Positions 1-11,996 of a stretch of 64,000 nt of DNA are shown here, piece by piece (the stretch's first letter is position 1; each line of letters opens with the position of its first letter). The notes under the pieces were generated by a model, which saw only the letters and a list, made by a program, of their open reading frames with translations, had not been told where the DNA came from and searched no databases. A program made the translations under genes and the position numbers. Origin of the DNA: Cloeon dipterum (lineage: Eukaryota; Arthropoda; Insecta; Ephemeroptera; Baetidae); the NCBI RefSeq assembly GCF_949628265.1, contig NC_088789.1, forward strand, positions 4,270,886-4,334,885, given 5' to 3'.

Positions 1-3000
1 TCGCAGTATTACCACGCCTCGCCAGGCTCTTCAGGGGATTCCTCCTCGGGCTCGAACGAAAGTTGCTCGTCCCCGCAGCGGCCGACCCTTCTGAACTCGG
101 TAGACGAGCGCCTTTTCCAGCTCTGCAGGGAGGAGGGCACGACCAAAAAGGTTCGTACTCGCTGCACGTAACACCTCTAATGCAGAATTCACCTGGCCCT
201 CGCAGTCCAACGTGACCGCTTTTCGCGGTCACGTAAGTACCGATTCGCCAGCTTTTGCCCTCATTCGAGGTTAAGGCCCGATGAATTTCAAATAGATTGT
301 TTTTTTAATTTTTAATGATTTTTTTTCGTTTTACACATGAAATCACAAATACATTCAAAGTTTAAGCTTGGTTTGTTGTTTTTGTTTACAACTCGAGACT
401 ACGCTTGAAAAATCGCCTCTGCTTTACTCACCACGACGCTTAAGAGATCTCTCTAAATGAAAATTCATTGAGATAAAAATTGATGGAAAATAATTGCAGT
501 CTTATTTCATCTTCAGGATTTACTATTTATGCATAGGAAAATTTAAATATTTATTCAGATTAACCACGTGCACACGTGCAGGTTTCCCTATAAAAGAGAA
601 TAATAGATTATTGAATAGTCTAATGTATGGATCTGATAATTAATTTTAATTGTTATAATTGGTTGTTGATCTGCACTTTATTAGTAATTCCTTGAGTTTG
701 GCTTAATTATGAAGCGTTAATTATTTTGGAAAGTGCCTCCTTTGTGTTAAGACTAAGTTTTAAGTCAAATATTTTATTTCTCTCTGAAATATATTTAAAT
801 TTAACTTTACCCAAGGTTAAAAGGACACGATTAAGCAGAAGATATGATAAAATTGTTATTTACCTTACCTGTAGCTGATGCAAACAAAACATTTTTCTGC
901 AGCCATGCCCGTCTCGGCTGTTAAAGAAGCTAGTAGCGCGGGAGGGATTGGGCACTTTGTTGGTGCGGCTTTTCCCTGGCGACCAGGGCTATAAGGTGTC
1001 CATCAAGGATGCCAGCGGCCGCAATTCAGCCTACCCTTCAGGCGAAACCAAGGTGTCACCCACGATCGTGTCAACTTATGACGAGGATGAGCTGCTGCCA
1101 TACATAGACCGAGAGGAGTTGCCCCCGGCCATTGCAGATCTGCTTGAGGACAGTTCAGTGCCTTTGTTCTACGCAGGCTGCGTCGTGGCTGAGATAATGG
1201 ACATGAGGCACTGCCCAGCGGGACACGCCCGATTTGTTCTTTTGAAGCCTACTGATCAGGTTATTGTGGCCCATCCCTGTGCCAAATTTTTCTCTTCAAC
1301 ATTTAATTCGTAGAGCTTGCTGTGTGATATCAACCAGCTGACAAGCGAGGGCAACTGGACTGCGCAGGAGAAGATGGAGATCGAGAGCCAGTTGATATTG
1401 GCCACTCAGGGTCCCCTTTGTCTTGATCCATCTCCTTCAGTGGCTGTTCGAAATGCTAGAGCTCATTACCAAGGCCTTGATCTTAGTTCGCCACCACTGC
1501 GAAGACTCGTTCGAAAATACTCTCAGGTATGTTGTGTTCTCTTATGCACAGTAACATGATTCTAATGAGCTTGATGCAGACTGCGATAAATAAGCGAAGA
1601 AGGTTGAGTCAGTATCTGAATTCATGCAGCACACCCTTATTGCGTCACTTGGAGAAGCGGCCTCGAAACAGACCAACGCAGCCTGTCAAATTGCCCCCAC
1701 AGGTTAGTTGTTATTATCCTGATCATTCCAGGGTAGGACTAAATCATTGCTGAAAAGCGTGTGTTTCAAACACCTCTTTGAGTATCAATACCATCATTAA
1801 TTTGGAAGAAGAAACTTGATTTTAAACTACTGCGCTCATGTAAAGAAAAGTAGAGATTTGGAGCCGACTATTCTGTTCACCCCAGCGCTCTTTGTGGTTG
1901 AATATATTTATTGAAAATTCACAATTCACAGAAATTAGGCATTTTACTTGTGTAAACCAGAGTCCAAAGTTAGGCTAGTAAAAACTTGTGTTTCTTAATT
2001 GCAACCCTGGTTTTTGTCACGTCAAGATTTGGATTTTGCAGAAAAACCCTGGATTCAGCAGATTTTGATTAAAAGAAAAGTTTTTCTCTTAAATTTTATT
2101 TCTGAAAGACGTGTAAACCAACCAGACTCTGCATGGGGCTTAAAGGTTTTTGGACTTCATATGCAAACTACACTGATCTTCCTTTAAATCAGCCACTTTT
2201 CTCTTCCAGATGTCCAATGGTTATGTCGCGCCACCAGACCCAGCAGAAGTGCTTCGCCTGGCAGATAAAATATTGGAAGGGCCTCCCCAGTCCAGCGAAT
2301 GTCTGCCACAACTGGTTGAAGAATATATTCTCCAGACAGAAAGAGCTCAAGGCAGAGTTTATCACATAAAACTGAGTTTGCTGCAGAGACCGTCGACAAC
2401 GGAATATTTTGGAGAGCTGTATGTCGATCGCGATTTCAAAGAGGGTCAGAAAAATGGAGCGTCATGCAGGTCAGCCCTAGATTATTGCCTGCCAATTGAA
2501 GCACTCACCAGTTTTTTATTGCAGATTTTCTTTGGGAACACAGTGGCACGCCAAAAAGTATATAGACCAATTTTGTGAAATTTTCACTGAGGAAGGGAGA
2601 AAATTAGTAACTATCACTCACATTGTGCCGGGAATGCCTCCCACTGTGACTAATACATGGGAAAAGAAGGAAGAAGAGAATAAATTAGAGGAAATGGCAA
2701 TAAACCCGCTTGCCATGCACAAACCTTCTGCGTTGAGTAATCCTATTCTAGGGGTAAATACTGTCAAGTATATATTTGCTTCAACCATTAGTTTCCATTT
2801 AAAAAGGTGCCTCTATCACTGGTGCAACAGCAGCAAGCACTTCAACAACAACAGCAGCCGCCGCCGCCGCCAATAGTCCGAGTTCAAACGAGTCCAACGA
2901 AACCTGTGTCTCCCACTAGGCACAACAACGCAACCAGTGCTGCCATAAGTGCTTTGGCCACAAGTCTGATGAATTCTGCGCAGCAGTTTCAACAACAGGC

Positions 3001-6000
3001 AGCAGGTAAAACAGTCTTGTTTAGAGACGAGCGTTTGTTTACATTACTCTGATTGCCGAATAATTGTGAGACATACCACATAGTGGATTAGTATTGAAAA
3101 GTCGGGCTGACAACGGCCAGTTAGGTAGCTTGGTGGGATTTTGCCTGGCCTAAATTAAAAAAATCCTTCTAAATTGAAAGTAAATGTTTGAAAATGCCAA
3201 TAATGGAACCTTATTTTATTTCAGCGGCAAATGCAGTGCCACAACAAATCGCCCAAAAGGGCCGCAGGCCCAGCAATACCCTGCTTACTGCCCGGTTGAA
3301 TGCACCGGTGCAGCAGATCACCCCTCAAGCATCTCCTCAACAAAGTCTGCTCTCTCCTCAACCAGCGCGAATGTCAGCGTTGACTTCGCAACTAAATGCT
3401 CCTCCGGTGATCGCCCCTGCTCAGCCTTTTGTTAACTTTTCTTATGCGGTGCCTAACAAAATGGTTGCCACCCTACGCCCTGCCTTCACTCAGAACAGCC
3501 CGCAGCACAGACAGATGTCGCCTCAACAAACTCAGCAAATCAGCCAACCACTAACGCCTCAGCAACAACAATCTCCTCAAGTTCAAGTACAGCAGGAATC
3601 CAACCTGGGCATGGCCATGCCTGGGCTCTCTGCGCTCTTAGCAGGTAAATTGCTCGGTTTGTACAGCTCTCCATACTGTTATCAAATTTTTTCCTTAAAA
3701 ACAATATCAATTTTATTGTCTTGAAATTACTAGCGAAACAGTGCCAATGAAAATTAAATTGAACTAGAGGTGCTAGATGCATAATTTGAGGCGGCTAGCT
3801 GTCTTGCTGAGGCCGAATTTTAGCCTGGTGGCTGAGCAAATTCAAATTCAAATTTTGCTTTATTCATTAAGTCGGAATATTTACAATGACTTTTGAATAG
3901 TTGTCAAGATCAAATTAAAAATACATCATCACATTTTTGCAGCATTTTTGCTGGCATGGCTGACAGTTTTAAATAGATGAATAAAAAGAAAGAAATACAC
4001 ACGCGCAGGTTAATCTTTAAGTTTAAAAAAGCGAAAGACTGCTATACGCGGAAAATTAATTCTGGATGATTTAGAATCCTCTGCAGCTAATATTGTGATT
4101 GCGAATTTTGTTTTGGAGGTAAAGTACTACTTATGAGGTCTGTGGGTCAGAAGCAGCAGCTGTTCAGTGCGATAACGTTTTATTTAATTTTTCCTGGTAG
4201 AATTTTCACAAATAGCTAACCTTGCTGAATTATTTTTCTGCCCAGAGTGGAGCCATAACGTTAATTAAATTTTAAAAGTGAAGTTTGATGGTGTCAAAGA
4301 CCAATTAGCCACATGTATAGATTTAACCGTTTTTACTACATAATGAAATAAAATTTAATTAGTAGTTGTGGGCAGTTAATTTGTGACATCTGATTGTGAG
4401 CCAGGAAAAGTCAATTCTCTAGCATCTACAATTGATTCCTATTGCCAGGATGGTAAGGCAAAATGAAACATTCAGCACTGGGTTTCCTTTCAAAATTATT
4501 TTATGAAAATATGAAAGCCTGAAAATTGCGTGGAGAGCGCTAAAACTTCTATAAATATTATAAAATTGTGCGTATAAAATTCGTCTTTGACTTTAAATCG
4601 ATCCTCGTGCCAATTCAGGTACCCCATCTGCTGATAATCCGATGCCTAGTTCCACAAACAACACATCAGTGCTTCTTGAGAAACTCACAAGCCCAACTGT
4701 TGTTCCTGCTTACGTGGGACCTGCGCCCACTCCTCCGTCGCCAGTGGCTACCTCTCAAAGTCCTAAGCCAATCACCCCATCACCTATGTCAAGTCCCTCA
4801 ACCCTTTCGGTGTCATCAGTGTCAAACTTAAATTTGCACCTAGCCAGTCTGCAGGAAGCTATGGCGCGCGTTCCAGCTTTTCAGAATGTTCAGGTGAGTT
4901 TGCAAATCTACTCAATCAAAAACAGAAGTTGATCGCTCTTGTTTAATGGCAGGAGACTGAAATTATGGATGCATGGGAATTTGTGAGTTCTTGATTTCCT
5001 CTTTTGTTTGGCTTTTTTGAAATGATTGCTTAATCTGATATTTGGAAGCAGGTCGAATAATATGGTTTCCTTGCTTGCAGGTTTCCATACCAGGATTGCC
5101 AAATCCCATATCTCTCTCCCTTAATGTTTCTCAAAATGCTGTGCAACCTTCTGGTGTGATTGTCCCCACCTTGCCAATAGCAAACACGGCCACGCTGACC
5201 TCTCCCTCAGTGGTAGCGCCGGCTCCCTCTCCCCAGCCCATCACTACCCAACTCGGCACCTTGAATGTCAGCCCTGCCAACCATACCATGCTGCTAACAG
5301 CCAACACAATGGCTGGGACTGGTCAAGTTTTGTCTCTTCCTGTTGGTGAGTTCACTTATATACTTCATCTGACATGAATCCAATCTAATTCCATCGTGTT
5401 TCGTCTAATAGCTCAAGTTATGGCGCCAGCTGGAGTAAAGACTGCTCTAAGTCAAGGACTTAGGCCTACCAGTCCAATGGCTATCCCTCAGGTACATAAT
5501 TGAAAGTTTTGATTCTAATTGGTCTTGTTAGCAAAGGGAATGTAGCCAAAAATAAGAAAATTTATTAAAAAAATCTGGAATTTAAAATATATTCACTGTC
5601 TACAGATTTCAAATTTCAAAGTTCTTAAATGCGAAAACCGGGATATAAATATTGGCTAGATTTTAAAAATTTCTTTGGTTGTCCTAGAAAAACTTGGATG
5701 TCTTTATACAAAGCGTGTAATAATATGATAGTCAACATTTTAAACGCTATTTAAATTGATAAACTAATGCTATTACTCTACCTACCTTCTTGTATTAACA
5801 GCAGTGAGCAGTTATATTGTTGTTTATTCTTGCCAAAGTCATACATTTAAGATCAGAAAATAAAAATTACAGCAGCTAAAAATTCATAGCTAATAATTTA
5901 TTTTGAAGTTATTTGTCACACAAATAGTATTCCTTTGATTTAAGTTAACAGTTGTAACTGCTACATAAAATTTAGAATAAAAATCCGCTTAATGAGCTGT

Positions 6001-6572
6001 TAATTATTAATTTATGTCTACGAGTGAAAATCTGTGAGAAATTTGCATACCTAAAAATCGTAACTTTAATGCCATTCTGTTCACCAGTGGCTCATCTTAC
6101 TAAAATTAATTAGGGTGTTTTTTACATTCTCTTATCCCATTTTTCACTCACTGTCAGCTAGAATTGGTTGATATTTTTGCTTAACGCAATTAAGCTCTCA
6201 TTGCTAAATTTTTTATCTCATTTAGCTCACCCAAACCAACCCACAACCTATCCAGTTGCTGGGAGCAATACCAGGACAAGTTCAACGCAGTAGGCTCATT
6301 CAAAGGAGTCCCACAAACACTACCACTGTGAAGTTGCAGGGGCAAACCCCCCAATCAAGCTTGCAAGCTGCGCTTGGACAGCCAGTTATGGCTCTGACGC
6401 CACAGCAGCAGGTACTTGCAATCATGATACTATCTGCCTTGGTTTTGCTAACTGACTTTTTTGCATTCAGCTGCAGTTGACTTTACAAAAGCACCCTCAG
6501 CTGCAGCAGTGTTTGAACCAGAAGGTGAATGTGAAGCCCCGACGCCGCTCCAGTGCTGCTGAGCCTAAATGA
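1..6572 (+). CDS. Spt20: Spt20 / SUPT20H, SAGA complex subunit (5' end outside window)
   Basis: Exons: <1-150, 903-1259, 1314-1526, 1580-1702, 2210-2469, 2525-2753, 2807-3005, 3225-3644, 4619-4893, 5081-5345, 5412-5491, 6226-6411, 6471-6572. Phases agree at all junctions and give 952 visible codons ending in TGA. Spt20 is a structural subunit of the SAGA histone acetyltransferase coactivator in the nucleus (family knowledge; the human homologue is also called p38IP). The Spt20 domain is clear in exons 2-6: LFPGDQGY, then ELPPAIADLLE, FYAGCVVAEI and ESQLILATQGPLCLDPS, each matching the human protein closely. From exon 7 the protein becomes low-complexity and rich in Q, P, S and T, as in the family. 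The start codon lies left of the window; position 1 is already coding in frame 1. Exon limits were chosen by eye on consensus splice sites. Identity is very likely; individual small exons in the low-complexity half are less certain. Confidence 0.9.
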
Positions 6573-6632
6573 CCGACTGTTTGCGATACTAACAAAAAAA
6601 CGTTCTTTTTACTCGTCGACAGTGCATTTGTA

Positions 6633-6695
6633 TTTATTATTAGTTGATATTTTATTAAAACCCGCCACATTGATGAAGAAATTGGATGTTTTATT
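6633..6695. terminator. Convergent polyadenylation region shared by Spt20 and EXOSC8
   Basis: Between the Spt20 stop (6570-6572, +) and the EXOSC8 stop (6715-6717, -) lie poly(A) signals for both strands: ATTAAA at 6654-6659 on the plus strand, and TTTATT (AATAAA on the minus strand) at 6633-6638, 6650-6655 and 6690-6695. A further plus-strand AATAAA sits at 6832-6837, beyond the last EXOSC8 exon. Which signals are used cannot be told from sequence. Confidence 0.5.
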
Positions 6696-6714
6696 AATTT
6701 GCTGCTTAACAATT

Positions 6715-8028
6715 TCAACTCTTGATAGACTCCATAGACTTTTCCACCATCCCTCTCAAGGTTAGAGACCGCTTCTGTGCTTTACTAATGCACTCACTCA
6801 GACGATTTTCACTGAGCTGACAGCCACCTAAAATAAATCGTCATGATTTTTCTACAGACTATTGGCGATCTTTTAGTACCTGGTTTATGAACAGAGTACA
6901 AGCTATCTCCAGATGTTACAATTGATATCGTCCCAGAACATAAGGACTCCTCTTCCTCCGATGGGTCCGCAAGAATGGAATTCCTGTTAATGCGCAACGA
7001 AATTAATGCCTGATAATCTTTAACTATGATATCATACTCATCAAAAGTGGCGAAAGTACTGGCAAACGGGAAACATATCAGGGTCAGCGGTCTCCGCTTT
7101 TCCAACTCCACTGTTTTGTTTTTGGTGATGGCGTCAAATTTAACTTCTGGCAGAGTGACTAAAGAGGGAAACACACTGCTGAAAACCTATGTTGGTATAT
7201 AAAATTTACTTCTATACCTGTACACAGAGCAGATACAAGAGCTGCTACGCAAGCGTCCAGGACGCTGCCATCATGATCAAGGCAAATGAGGTCACAGTAG
7301 AGGACCCACGCGAGCTTATCTGGCATAATGCAGAGGGACTGTAGATCCACGCACTTGGAGTTCACCAAGATATCAGCCAAGAATTGACTGCTGACTTGTG
7401 CTGTCTCTCCTGGGGGCCCACTCTTGAATTGAGGAGAGCAGAGAGGAGGTAACTCTACGTTTGGAATGACGAACCCTTCATTGGGATTCTCAGCATTAGG
7501 TACAGTCAGTTCCTAAAAAGTAATCAATTTAATTCTTCCATCTAAATAAATATGACATGATGTGCAATAAAATTTTTAGATAGATTACAATGTTTTGCTC
7601 TAGAATATTTTTAGTTTATAGAGAGAACAAGCTTTGAAATAAGAATTCCTCATAGAAAAATATCAAGCGTAACTTAATCCTTACAGCTTTAATTCCGCAT
7701 ATCACTACAGTGTTTCCGATCTTTACAAGAGCAGACCCATCAGCAGTGCTTATGGAACCGACGTTTATAGCTGTGGGACGAACCTCGGACAATTTTCTCC
7801 CGTCAGGCCGTATGTTTCGGGCCTAAATCCAAACAAAAACAGAATTATTTATTTATTTATAGTGTAAAGAGGTGACAAAAGGGATTTGTGTGCAACTAGA
7901 TATGATTTACCAAAAAGTCCCGCATGTATTTCATGGGATGGATAGTCCTAAAGAATGATAGATAGATATTAATATTTTGGAATTAATAAGTAAATTAATT
8001 ATTCTCCATACTTGATGTGGACCGACAT
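6715..8028 (-). CDS. EXOSC8: Exosome complex component EXOSC8 (Rrp43/OIP2)
   Basis: Minus-strand exons in transcript order: 8028-8012, 7947-7911, 7822-7685, 7512-7226, 7178-7038, 6983-6880, 6827-6715; 278 codons plus stop, against 276 in human. It is an RNase PH-like ring subunit of the RNA exosome, which degrades and processes RNA in nucleus and cytoplasm; the metazoan ring subunits are catalytically inactive (family knowledge). Diagnostic stretches are [48 protein letters not shown] and SVHKPGG, all close to human EXOSC8. The first coding exon is only 17 nt and the second 37 nt. The start ATG gives [18 protein letters not shown], matching the family N-terminus. The exon 4/5 junction is the least certain: the donor GTGTAC is weak and two acceptors three bases apart fit. 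The gene is head to head with cyclin A and tail to tail with Spt20. Confidence 0.92.
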
Positions 8029-9410
8029 ATGTGGTTTGCGGCAAATATTATTTGCTCAACCTTTCAATATCTGGTCAATATTAAACTTTTAAGAACACAA
8101 ACAGATCACAAATTGCAACTTAAGAGGTAGCGCCACGTGTGTTTGTACTGTTTGTTTATTTCGTGTTCATCCTGTTGGTGTTTGGTGTGTGACAGCCTGT
8201 GAGTGTGTGGTACGTCACTGGGCGGGGTTGCTCCAAAGCAATCTTATTGTTGAATCTGACTGGCTAGTTTGTTGTACATTACCAACCATTCGAATTTCAA
8301 TGCGGTCTTCCAACAATCAAATTGTTTAAACTCCGCCCTCACCGACTGGTTTTCGTTCCTTCCGAATTTTTATCTTGATCCAAACCTAATAATAATTTAA
8401 GCTAAGACGTGGGTATGTATGTATTAAAATTTTCTATAATTTTGGTTTTTCATTGAATTTTATGTTTGACGTTATTAAGATAATTAAATTTTGGGAAAAA
8501 TTAATTTAAATTTGCAATCTAACGTTCGTTGAGAATTAGTAAGGCAAAATCGCTCCTGGACCAACCGGAACAGAAATCCTCCTTCCACGGGTTTTTTGCA
8601 CCAATGAAAATGAAAATCAACGAATGCACTGAACGTTAATAATGACGATTCAGCACTCAGCGCGCTTGTTGGTTTGAATTTAAAGAAGACGACCTGCGAT
8701 TGGTGGTTACGCCGCACGGCGCAAACAATTTGAACTGAGCTCAGTTTACGCAAGCTAAATCACAAGCTCAAGCTGTTGAACCAAAGCAACATCAACGGGC
8801 TTCATGGCGCTTCTGTTACTTTAGAATCATTAAAAACTAAAGTAAAGGCAGCCGTAAGCCAAGCAGCTCAGATCTCAAACCATTATCCCATCGCCCTTCT
8901 CCTGGTTGGTATAATTTCTAGTGTGATAATTGTGGTATCTATATAATTTTAGTTCAAGTTATTGAAGTTATTGTTCAACAGCTCCGTTACCGCTAAAAAT
9001 TTTACTCGCTGATAAAGAGAAACACGCGTTGAAAATCCAAGGTTCTCTTAAGTTTCTTTGTCCAAACACAATTTCTTCATTGTTCACTTCTATTAGGGTT
9101 AGTTTTGATAATGCTTTAATTCAAAAATACATATCTTAATTTTGTGATGTTTTATACCGGATGCCTGATGCCTGCCTTAAAATTCCATTCCTGGTTATAT
9201 TTTTGCACTTTTTGTCCATGGCCAAACATAACGTGGCAAAATCTGTTGATGTAGTTGAACAAAATGATTCAATGTGCTAAAATGTTACAGATAAATTAGA
9301 AGCAAAATAGAAAGTTAACTGTACATGCTTAATTAAATTTGTGGACCTAGAACAGGAACTTTTGAATGAAAACTTGACTAATAAAATAATCTATTTTTCA
9401 GTCCAGCACC
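8029..9410. promoter_or_regulatory. Divergent promoter region between EXOSC8 and cyclin A, including cyclin A 5' UTR intron
   Basis: No coding exon is seen here. GC boxes occur in both orientations (GGGCGG near 8220, CCGCCC near 8333). A splice acceptor ending at 9401 lies just before the cyclin A ATG (9411), so the cyclin A 5' UTR is split and a non-coding first exon must lie upstream, probably within about 8735-9000. The EXOSC8 start at 8028 faces the other way. The division of elements between the two genes is inference. Confidence 0.55.
8601..8734 (+). promoter_or_regulatory. CCAAT boxes and CDE/CHR-like element upstream of cyclin A
   Basis: Seen: CCAAT at 8601-8605, inverted CCAAT (ATTGG) at 8699-8703, TTTGAA at 8673-8678, and GGCGC at 8718-8722 followed six bases later by TTTGAA at 8729-8734. 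Mitotic cyclin promoters in animals combine NF-Y-bound CCAAT boxes with CDE/CHR elements (CHR consensus TTTGAA or TTCGAA) bound by DREAM/MuvB complexes (established knowledge). The arrangement and position suit the cyclin A core promoter. The spacing between the G+C half and the CHR is six rather than the usual four bases. Confidence 0.5.
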
Positions 9411-11996
9411 ATGAGTTCCACCAATTTCTCGATTTTTCAAGATACAGAGAATCGCGATGCTATTCGCAAGGGCAGAAACCAAAAGCCGAAACCGGTGGAC
9501 CAAAAGCGTCTTCCGTTAGGCATGGTAAATGAAAACACATCTTTGCGTGTGCAACAACCGCGTGGAGCTAAACAAGTACGTACACGAATCAGCAATTATT
9601 TCTCTTGGAATTCCAAGCTTAGAGGCTTGCTACCCTTGCTACTTTCGCATTCCTAACATTGCCTAAATATTCACTTTGGACGAGTAAAATATATTAAAAC
9701 CATGCTAACTTTGAGATAACAAGTCAGCTGATATGAAAGTTTTATCGCGTTGCTAGCCCTTCAGTTGTGTCTAAAGTTTCTATGTGAAAGATAGAATATT
9801 AAATTATTATTTTTTTTTTAACTTCAAGAACTACTAGAATCTTAAAAACACTTTACTCAAATATATTTTAAGACGTTTTTCATCGCCTGTGGCTTGTGTT
9901 AACATAAAAGAACTACTAATGTATCCAGCAAAACTATTCTATAAAAATCAATATATTCATCCCCCTCCAGTGCTCTAGAGAATAGGTGAAATTTCGTAAT
10001 TGTGGTTGTTAGGTCATGCGTAACTATAAAGAAATCTCCACTCTTGTGTTTCAGCAACGGCCTGGCTTGAAGACCAATGATGAAAATACAGTCGCTTCAA
10101 AAAAAATTAGCTCGCCACGTGCGAAAGTTTTGGCAGCATGTAAAGAAGAAAGAACAAAGAAAGAAGTATGTGCAACTCTCAAGCAGCTGGACCAAATTAT
10201 TTCTAAAGATGTCACGAAGAGCAAGATTGATAGTGCAAGCGAGGCCAGAAGAAAGGTTGCAGAAGCCGCCAGGATTGAGGAAAGAAAGGTGGAAGAGGTG
10301 GCTGTCATTGCAAGAGAGATTGAAATAGTTGACCTTGAAGTTGAAGATGTCGTTACCCTGGAATTTGAAGATCCAGAGCTTATTGCCACTTCCACAAGCA
10401 AATCGGATAGCATTATTGGATCGCCCATGTCAGTTGATCGCAGCATTGTCAATTTAGATGGAAAAACTGAGCAGCAACTGGCCGAAGAACAGTTCTACCA
10501 AGTTACTGAGTACCAGCAAGACATTTACGTTTACATGATTAAAGCACAAGTATGTCTTTATCCACCAAATGTCCTTAATGTTTCTTAAATTTCGCTTATA
10601 GGATAAATTCCGGCCCAAGGCAGGCTACATGCGGAAACAGCCTGACATCACATTCACCATGCGTTCCATTTTGGTGGACTGGCTGGTCGAGGTTGCTGAC
10701 GAGTACAACTTGCATTCCGAGACCCTTTTTTTGGCTGTGTCTTACATAGACAGATTCCTGAGCTACATGTCAGTTGTCAGGGGCAAACTTCAGCTAGTGG
10801 GCACAGCTGCAATGTTCATCGCATCGTAAGAACCAACTGGAAAATATCGTGCAATTACTGACCTTCTTTTTTGCTTACAGCAAATTTGAGGAGATTTACC
10901 CTCCAGATGTTAATGAGTTTGTTTACATCACTGATGACACCTATACCAAGAAGCAAGTTCTTCGCATGGAGCATTTGATTCTGAAGGTGCTTGGCTTTGA
11001 AATGGCCAACCCAACCATTCTGAGATTTGCCACCAAATTCAATTTGGCAGCAAACAGCTCTGAGTCTATCTGCCACCTAACGCAGGTAAATTCACATTTT
11101 TAACTATTGCGTTTTGCCAGAATATTTCATGGAATTAATTTTTGGGGTGTGAATGTCATATTTTATCAGTTAAAATTAGAGGTATTAGCCAGCCTGCTAA
11201 TTTTGTGTTGCGTGGTCAGCCGCTGTGACTTTGGCTAAGCTGCCCCTAACCACGCCAGCTGCTGGTTAAAAAGTAGAGATGCTTGAAAAGTGCAGCAGAA
11301 AAAATAGTCTCCAGCTCCTTGGGGTCGTTAATCGCTATCAATTTAAACTTTAAAAATTGGCAGCCGCGCCAGGTTCCGCCTAAAATCACAGTTAATACAA
11401 AATGCAGATTCCTCATAATTTTTTTCTTTGTATTTTAGCTGCATGATCTTACAATTTTTCATTTCATTTCATCAATTCACACCATAAAAAATGTGTTCTT
11501 CAAAGTTTTGAATTGAATGCATCTCAGAATCAACAGCGTGGATTTAACATGGACTATTGACTGCTTTTTCCAGTACCTTTGCGAACTGAGCCTCCTGGAC
11601 GGTGAAAAGTACATGAACTTCCTGCCCTCTGAAATGGCGGCCGCGGCCACTGCCCTGGCCAGACACACCTTGGGTTCTGAGGCGTGGCCAAGGGCTCTAC
11701 AAGACCTCACTGGCTATAGCCTAGCACAGCTGGGCAGCTGCCTTGACCCTCTGACAATCACCTTTGCAGATGCGGCCAGTTATCCCCAACAGGCCGTCAG
11801 GGAAAAATTCAAGCTTGCAAAGTGAGTTACTTGATGCCTCTGCCGCACTGTTTGGTTGTAACATGCAATCGTTTCTCTTTGTTCCAGGTGGAACTGCGTT
11901 GGTTTGCTTACTCCTCTTGAGCCCACATTAGTCTCACTGTTGCCCAAGCCAGCTGCAGAGATCACCCCTAAGAAGGAATGTGCAAAGAATCAGTGA
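9411..11996 (+). CDS. CycA: Cyclin A
   Basis: Exons 9411-9575, 10055-10549, 10602-10825, 10881-11085, 11574-11821, 11888-11996; 481 codons plus stop, near Drosophila CycA in length. Cyclin A binds and activates CDK1/CDK2 in S phase and G2/M (family knowledge). The N-terminal cyclin box starts near residue 221 and carries the signature [12 protein letters not shown] (from residue 240) and the cyclin A type block [20 protein letters not shown], which separates it from cyclin B. The second fold follows in exon 5 ([20 protein letters not shown]). The N-terminal half is lysine- and glutamate-rich and has two destruction-box-like motifs, residues 33-42 ([10 protein letters not shown]) and 57-66 ([10 protein letters not shown]), both RxxL with Asn six residues after the Leu. 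The start is the first ATG after a clear acceptor. No exact AATAAA was found just 3' of the stop; ATAAAT at about 12103 is a possible variant. Confidence 0.96.
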
